A DNA stretch of 64,000 bases from an uncultured Bryobacterales bacterium (GTDB taxonomy: Bacteria; Acidobacteriota; Terriglobia; Bryobacterales; UBA6623), in the NCBI GenBank assembly GCA_958295955.1, contig OY282420.1, positions 4,359,063 to 4,423,062 of the forward strand. Reading direction: 5' to 3'. Both the position numbers and the translations under genes were made by a program. Under the pieces are notes generated by a model. The model made no database searches. It worked only from the letters and a program-made list of their open reading frames with translations, and had not been told where the DNA came from. This document shows, piece by piece, positions 60,819 to 64,000 of the stretch. How positions within the stretch are numbered: position 1 is the first letter of the stretch; each line of letters opens with the position of its first letter.

Positions 60819-62092
60819 CAAACGAATACGCAGTGGAGTTGGCCACGGCCAACATTCGATTCGGCGCGGGCGTGACGCGCGAGTTGGGACTCGACCTTGC
60901 CGACCGCGGCATCCGCAAGGTCATGTTGTTGACCGACCGCTTCCTGGCGGAATTGCCGGCGGTCGCAACGGCCCGCGCGGCGCTCGACGACGCCGGCATC
61001 GAGGTTGCGTTTTACAGCAAGGTCGCCGTGGAGCCGACCGATGCTTCGTTTCAAGAAGCCGTCAGGGAAGCGATCGCAATCGAGCCGGAAGCTTTCGTCG
61101 CAGTCGGCGGCGGATCGACGATCGACACCGCCAAGGCCGCCAATCTGTATTCGACGTATCCCGCCGATTTCCTGGAGTACGTCAATCCGCCGATCGGCAA
61201 GGGCCGTCCGATTCCGGGCCCCCTGAAGCCGCTGTTCGCGGCGCCGACAACGGCGGGAACCGGCAGCGAAACGACCGGCGTCGCCATCTTCGACTTTGTC
61301 GCCATGCATGCCAAGACCGGCATCGCGCACCGCAACTTGAAACCGACGCTGGGCTTGCTCGATCCCGACAACACGCGCACGTTGCCGCCGGCCGTCGCCG
61401 CCTCGACGGGGCTCGACGTTCTCTCGCATGCGGTCGAGTCGTACACGGCGATACCCTACGCCGACCGGCCCGCGCCGCAACGGCCGCTCTTGCGCCCCGC
61501 TTACCAGGGGTCGAATCCGATCAGCGATATTTGGGCGCTGCAGGCGCTGCGCATGGTGCGCGAGTATCTGCCGCGGGCAGTGGCGAATCCCGCCGACGAC
61601 GAAGCCCGGGGCATGATGCTGCTGGCGGCTTCCTACGCAGGCATCGGCTTCGGCAACGCGGGCGTTCATCTGCCGCACGGCATGTCTTACCCCGTGTCGG
61701 GAATGGTGCGGGCATTCCGCCAGGAAGGCTACCCGACGGACCACCCATTGGCGCCGCACGGAACTTCGGTGATCTTGAATGCGCCGGCGGTGTTTCGGTT
61801 CACGGCGCCGGCCGCCCCGCAACGCCACCTCGACGCCGCGGCAGCGCTGGGCGCGGACACTGCCGGCGTGCCGCATGAGGACGCGGGCGCCGTGCTCGCC
61901 GAGCGGATTCTGGAGTTTATGCGCGGCTTGGGCGTGCCCAACGGACTCGCCGCGTTGGGCTACACGCAGGCCGACATCCCGGCGTTGGTCGAGGGCACGC
62001 TGCCGCAGCACCGCGTCACCAAGCTTTCGCCGAAACCGGCTTCTCCCGACGACTTGGCGGCGCTGTTCCAAGACGCGCTGGAAGCCTGGTAA
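60815..62092 (+). CDS. Hydroxyacid-oxoacid transhydrogenase (ADHFE1-type iron-containing alcohol dehydrogenase)
   Basis: This 425-residue group III alcohol dehydrogenase closely follows the eukaryotic HOT/ADHFE1 wording: ANIRFGAGVTRELGLDL, VAVGGGSTIDTAKAANLY, APTTAGTGSETTGVAIFDF, RPAYQGSNPISDIWALQALR, GIGFGNAGVHLPHGMSYPVSG, ADIPALVEGTLPQHRVTKL. Metal ligands are the Asp and His of GLDVLSHAVESYT and His in LPHG and APHG. It transfers hydride between 4-hydroxybutyrate and 2-oxoglutarate, giving succinic semialdehyde and D-2-hydroxyglutarate, without free cofactor. It links to hydroxyacid metabolism elsewhere in the window. Confidence 0.93.
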   Translation: MTNEYAVELATANIRFGAGVTRELGLDLADRGIRKVMLLTDRFLAELPAVATARAALDDAGIEVAFYSKVAVEPTDASFQEAVREAIAIEPEAFVAVGGGSTIDTAKAANLYSTYPADFLEYVNPPIGKGRPIPGPLKPLFAAPTTAGTGSETTGVAIFDFVAMHAKTGIAHRNLKPTLGLLDPDNTRTLPPAVAASTGLDVLSHAVESYTAIPYADRPAPQRPLLRPAYQGSNPISDIWALQALRMVREYLPRAVANPADDEARGMMLLAASYAGIGFGNAGVHLPHGMSYPVSGMVRAFRQEGYPTDHPLAPHGTSVILNAPAVFRFTAPAAPQRHLDAAAALGADTAGVPHEDAGAVLAERILEFMRGLGVPNGLAALGYTQADIPALVEGTLPQHRVTKLSPKPASPDDLAALFQDALEAW

Positions 62093-62142
62093 CCGCGCGC
62101 CGCCATCGGAACCAAGCCCGCGGTCGTTGGAGGAGCCTGCAC

Positions 62143-62148
62143 TAAAAT
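62143..62148 (+). promoter_or_regulatory. -10-like hexamer TAAAAT for the beta-helix gene
   Basis: TAAAAT ends 7 nt before ATG 62156; predicts a leaderless message. A GGAGGAG 21 nt before the ATG is too far to be the ribosome-binding site. Confidence 0.5.
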
Positions 62149-62155
62149 CAGCAGC

Positions 62156-64000
62156 ATGCATCCTCGTATTCTGTTGCTCGCGCTATTCCCCGCCTTGTCC
62201 GCTTCCGCTCAGGACGCCGCACGTGCGGGCCGCTTCACCGTGGAGCATCCCACGCTCCGCAACCTGGGCTTCGAGTGGTCAATTTCCGGCGACGCGAACC
62301 GCAACGCCTCCGTCAGCGTCGCGTTCCGCAAGGTTGGAAGCTCCGCATGGCGTCAGGCGCTTCCCCTGGCGCGGATCGGCGGCGAGCGCGTCTTCCGCAG
62401 GCGCGAACATCTGGAGTATAAAGTCCCGCACGGTTTCGCAGGCAGCATCCTCAACGTCGAGCCGGACACCGAGTACGAATGCCGGTTCGTTCTGAGCGAC
62501 CCCGACGGAACGACCGGAGAAACCGAACGAACCGTCACGGTCCGCACGCGGGACCAACCGCGGCCCTACAAGGGCGGCGGCGTTCGGCACGTCTATCCGC
62601 CGGATCACGAAGGCGAGAAACTGGAACCCCACTTCACGAGCCTGTTGCAGGCATATTACGGCGCCGGCCTCGGGGACTGGAACGTGGTCTGGGAGCGCCC
62701 CGTACGGCCCGGAGACGCCATCGTGGTTCACGCGGGACTCTACCGCAACGACCGCTTGAACTATGTCGATCCGATGATGACGCCCTTCGACGGCACGCAC
62801 TGGCTGACGATCAAGGCCACTCGCGAGAAACCGATCGTCATCCGCGCCGCCGGCGACGGCGAGGCGATTTTCGACGGCGCGGGCAACCACCGCCTGTTCG
62901 ACGTCAGCGCCTCCGCCCATCACATCTTCGACGGCCTCACCTTCCGCAACACCGACGTCGCCATCTTCGCGGGATTCAAGAAAGTCACGGGAGCGGTCGG
63001 CCTCGCCGTCACCAACTGCCGCTTCGAAGACATCGGCTTCGGGGTCTGGACGGAATACGCCGGATCGAGCGACTTCTACATCGCCGACAACGTCTTCCTC
63101 GGACGCAGCGAGCAGCGCAATCTGCTGGTGGGCTGGACCGGCCCCCTGTGGCGCAGCGCCGGGCCCTACGGTTCCCACGAAGTGCGCAGCTATTACGCGG
63201 TCAAGGTTTACGGTCCCGGCCATGTTATCGCCCACAACGCCATTGCCTACTTCCACGACGGCATCGGCATCTCAACCTACGGCTCGCCCGAGGCCGACCC
63301 GCATCGCCGGGCCTCTTCCATCGACATCTACAACAACGACATCCACTTGTCCGGCGATGACTTCATCGAAACGGACGGCGGCGTCCACAACATCCGGGTT
63401 TACAACAACCGCGGAGTCAATGCAGCGCACGGCGGGTACAGCGCCCAGCCCGTCTTCGGCGGCCCGGCCTACTTCATTCGCAACCTGCTCTACCACGTGC
63501 CCAGCGGCGTAGCCTTCAAGTTTTCGGCCAAGGCCGCGGGCTTGTTCGCGTTCCACAACACGATCGTCGGCGAGCAGACTGCGCGAGACCCTGCGTCGAA
63601 CATGCACTACCGCAACAACTTGTTCCTTGGCCGGGACACGCCCGACCGGGGCGTCATGACCTGGTCGAACGCCGGCCCGGACTACAGCTCGGACTACAAC
63701 GGATTCCGTCCCAACAAGGGCGCCGCCGAACAGTACCGATGGTTGGCGCCGCGAGCCGGGGATACGCAGTACGAACCCGAAGCGGGCGACTGGCGGGCGT
63801 TTGCAACGCTCGACGCGTTCCGGGCCGCGACCGGGCAGGAACGGCACGGTTTGGAAGTTGATTTCGACGTCTTCGCGAACATGGCGCCGCCCGACCCCGC
63901 GAAGCGTCACGCGGTGTATCACGCGCAAGATCTGGACTTCCGTCTCGCGCCGGACGGAGCGGCCGTCGATGCCGGCGCGCGCATTCCCACGGTGAACGAC
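62156..64000 (+). CDS. Secreted right-handed beta-helix (pectate-lyase-like) protein, 3' end cut by window
   Basis: The frame is open from ATG 62156 to the window end (615 codons, no stop). A signal peptide (ILLLALFPALSASAQD) is followed by a fibronectin-III-like region (about 25-125: FTVEHPTLRNLGFEWSISGD, LNVEPDTEYECRF). From about residue 180 come parallel-helix turns: DAIVVHAGLYRN, IVIRAAGDGEAIFDGAGN, HHIFDGLTFRNTDVAIFAG, VTNCRFEDIGFGVW, FYIADNVFLG, HVIAHNAIAYFHDGIG, SIDIYNNDIHLSGDDFIETDGG. This matches NosD/DUF1565-like or polysaccharide lyase folds. It probably binds or cleaves a polysaccharide outside the cell; activity is not certain. Confidence 0.85.
   Translation, partial: MHPRILLLALFPALSASAQDAARAGRFTVEHPTLRNLGFEWSISGDANRNASVSVAFRKVGSSAWRQALPLARIGGERVFRRREHLEYKVPHGFAGSILNVEPDTEYECRFVLSDPDGTTGETERTVTVRTRDQPRPYKGGGVRHVYPPDHEGEKLEPHFTSLLQAYYGAGLGDWNVVWERPVRPGDAIVVHAGLYRNDRLNYVDPMMTPFDGTHWLTIKATREKPIVIRAAGDGEAIFDGAGNHRLFDVSASAHHIFDGLTFRNTDVAIFAGFKKVTGAVGLAVTNCRFEDIGFGVWTEYAGSSDFYIADNVFLGRSEQRNLLVGWTGPLWRSAGPYGSHEVRSYYAVKVYGPGHVIAHNAIAYFHDGIGISTYGSPEADPHRRASSIDIYNNDIHLSGDDFIETDGGVHNIRVYNNRGVNAAHGGYSAQPVFGGPAYFIRNLLYHVPSGVAFKFSAKAAGLFAFHNTIVGEQTARDPASNMHYRNNLFLGRDTPDRGVMTWSNAGPDYSSDYNGFRPNKGAAEQYRWLAPRAGDTQYEPEAGDWRAFATLDAFRAATGQERHGLEVDFDVFANMAPPDPAKRHAVYHAQDLDFRLAPDGAAVDAGARIPTVND

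Overview
The window looks like a chromosomal stretch of a high-G+C Gram-negative bacterium, most probably an Acidobacteriota of the Solibacter/Bryobacter group. The strongest pointer is a secreted 1118-residue protein at 15413-18769 with 12 NHL repeats and a C-terminal domain of the type (TIGR03437) that is expanded in Solibacter-like genomes. Supporting evidence is the PQQ dehydrogenase/dihaem cytochrome pair, the DUF1501 + DUF1549/DUF1553 pair, two DUF3604 proteins, Tat-exported Gfo/Idh/MocA and aldo/keto reductases, and lpxA and kdsC (lipid A and Kdo synthesis, hence an outer membrane). The phylum call is inference from gene content.

Layout. 1-2.9 kb: truncated ruvX, a conserved hypothetical, a YggS-type PLP protein and a glycosyltransferase. 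2.9-7.5 kb: cytochrome c and PQQ dehydrogenase, nucleoside hydrolase, DUF481 outer-membrane protein. 7.6-14.1 kb: beta-hydroxyacid dehydrogenase, then hydroxyacid reductase, glycerate kinase and two sodium/solute symporters. 14.1-19.2 kb: VOC protein, lpxA, the NHL protein and a pure 8-bp tandem repeat upstream of it. 19.2-24.9 kb: aldo/keto reductase and a lipoate cluster (E2, lipB, lpdA) divergent from queA. 24.9-29.4 kb: fused ThyX-like protein, aldehyde dehydrogenase, cation/proton antiporter. 29.4-36 kb: formylglycine-generating enzyme, DUF3604 protein, sulfatase, Gfo/Idh oxidoreductase. 36-42.4 kb: ccmCD, a propeller lipoprotein, tRNA-Leu, msrBA, tRNA-Ala, fumC, Gfo/Idh. 42.4-46.4 kb: secreted unknown, a DapA homologue lacking catalytic residues, M28 peptidase. 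46.4-48.8 kb: an A+T-richer island of unknown genes. 48.8-64 kb: kdsC, an HTH/Xre-type protein, gap-pgk, second DUF3604 protein, a LarA-like protein, DUF1501 + DUF1553, glutaredoxin-like protein, hydroxyacid-oxoacid transhydrogenase and a truncated beta-helix protein.

Functional themes are scavenging of extracellular organic matter (sulfatase with its maturase, exported oxidoreductases, beta-helix and propeller proteins, Na+ symporters), oxidation of alcohols or sugars into a c-type respiratory chain (PQQ dehydrogenase, cytochrome c, ccmCD), glyoxylate/glycerate metabolism feeding glycolysis (reductase, glycerate kinase, gap-pgk), and lipoate-dependent 2-oxoacid oxidation.

The most novel-looking item is the convergent pair of membrane-anchored proteins at 47282-48322. 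They share an N-terminal motif and an identical six-cysteine spacing except for one loop, and sit in an atypical-composition island beside a PD-(D/E)XK-like protein. A genome-wide habit is also visible: many genes have a TAAAAT/TATAAT-like hexamer only 6-11 nt before the start codon, which implies leaderless or nearly leaderless transcripts. All calls come from reading the sequence without database searches.
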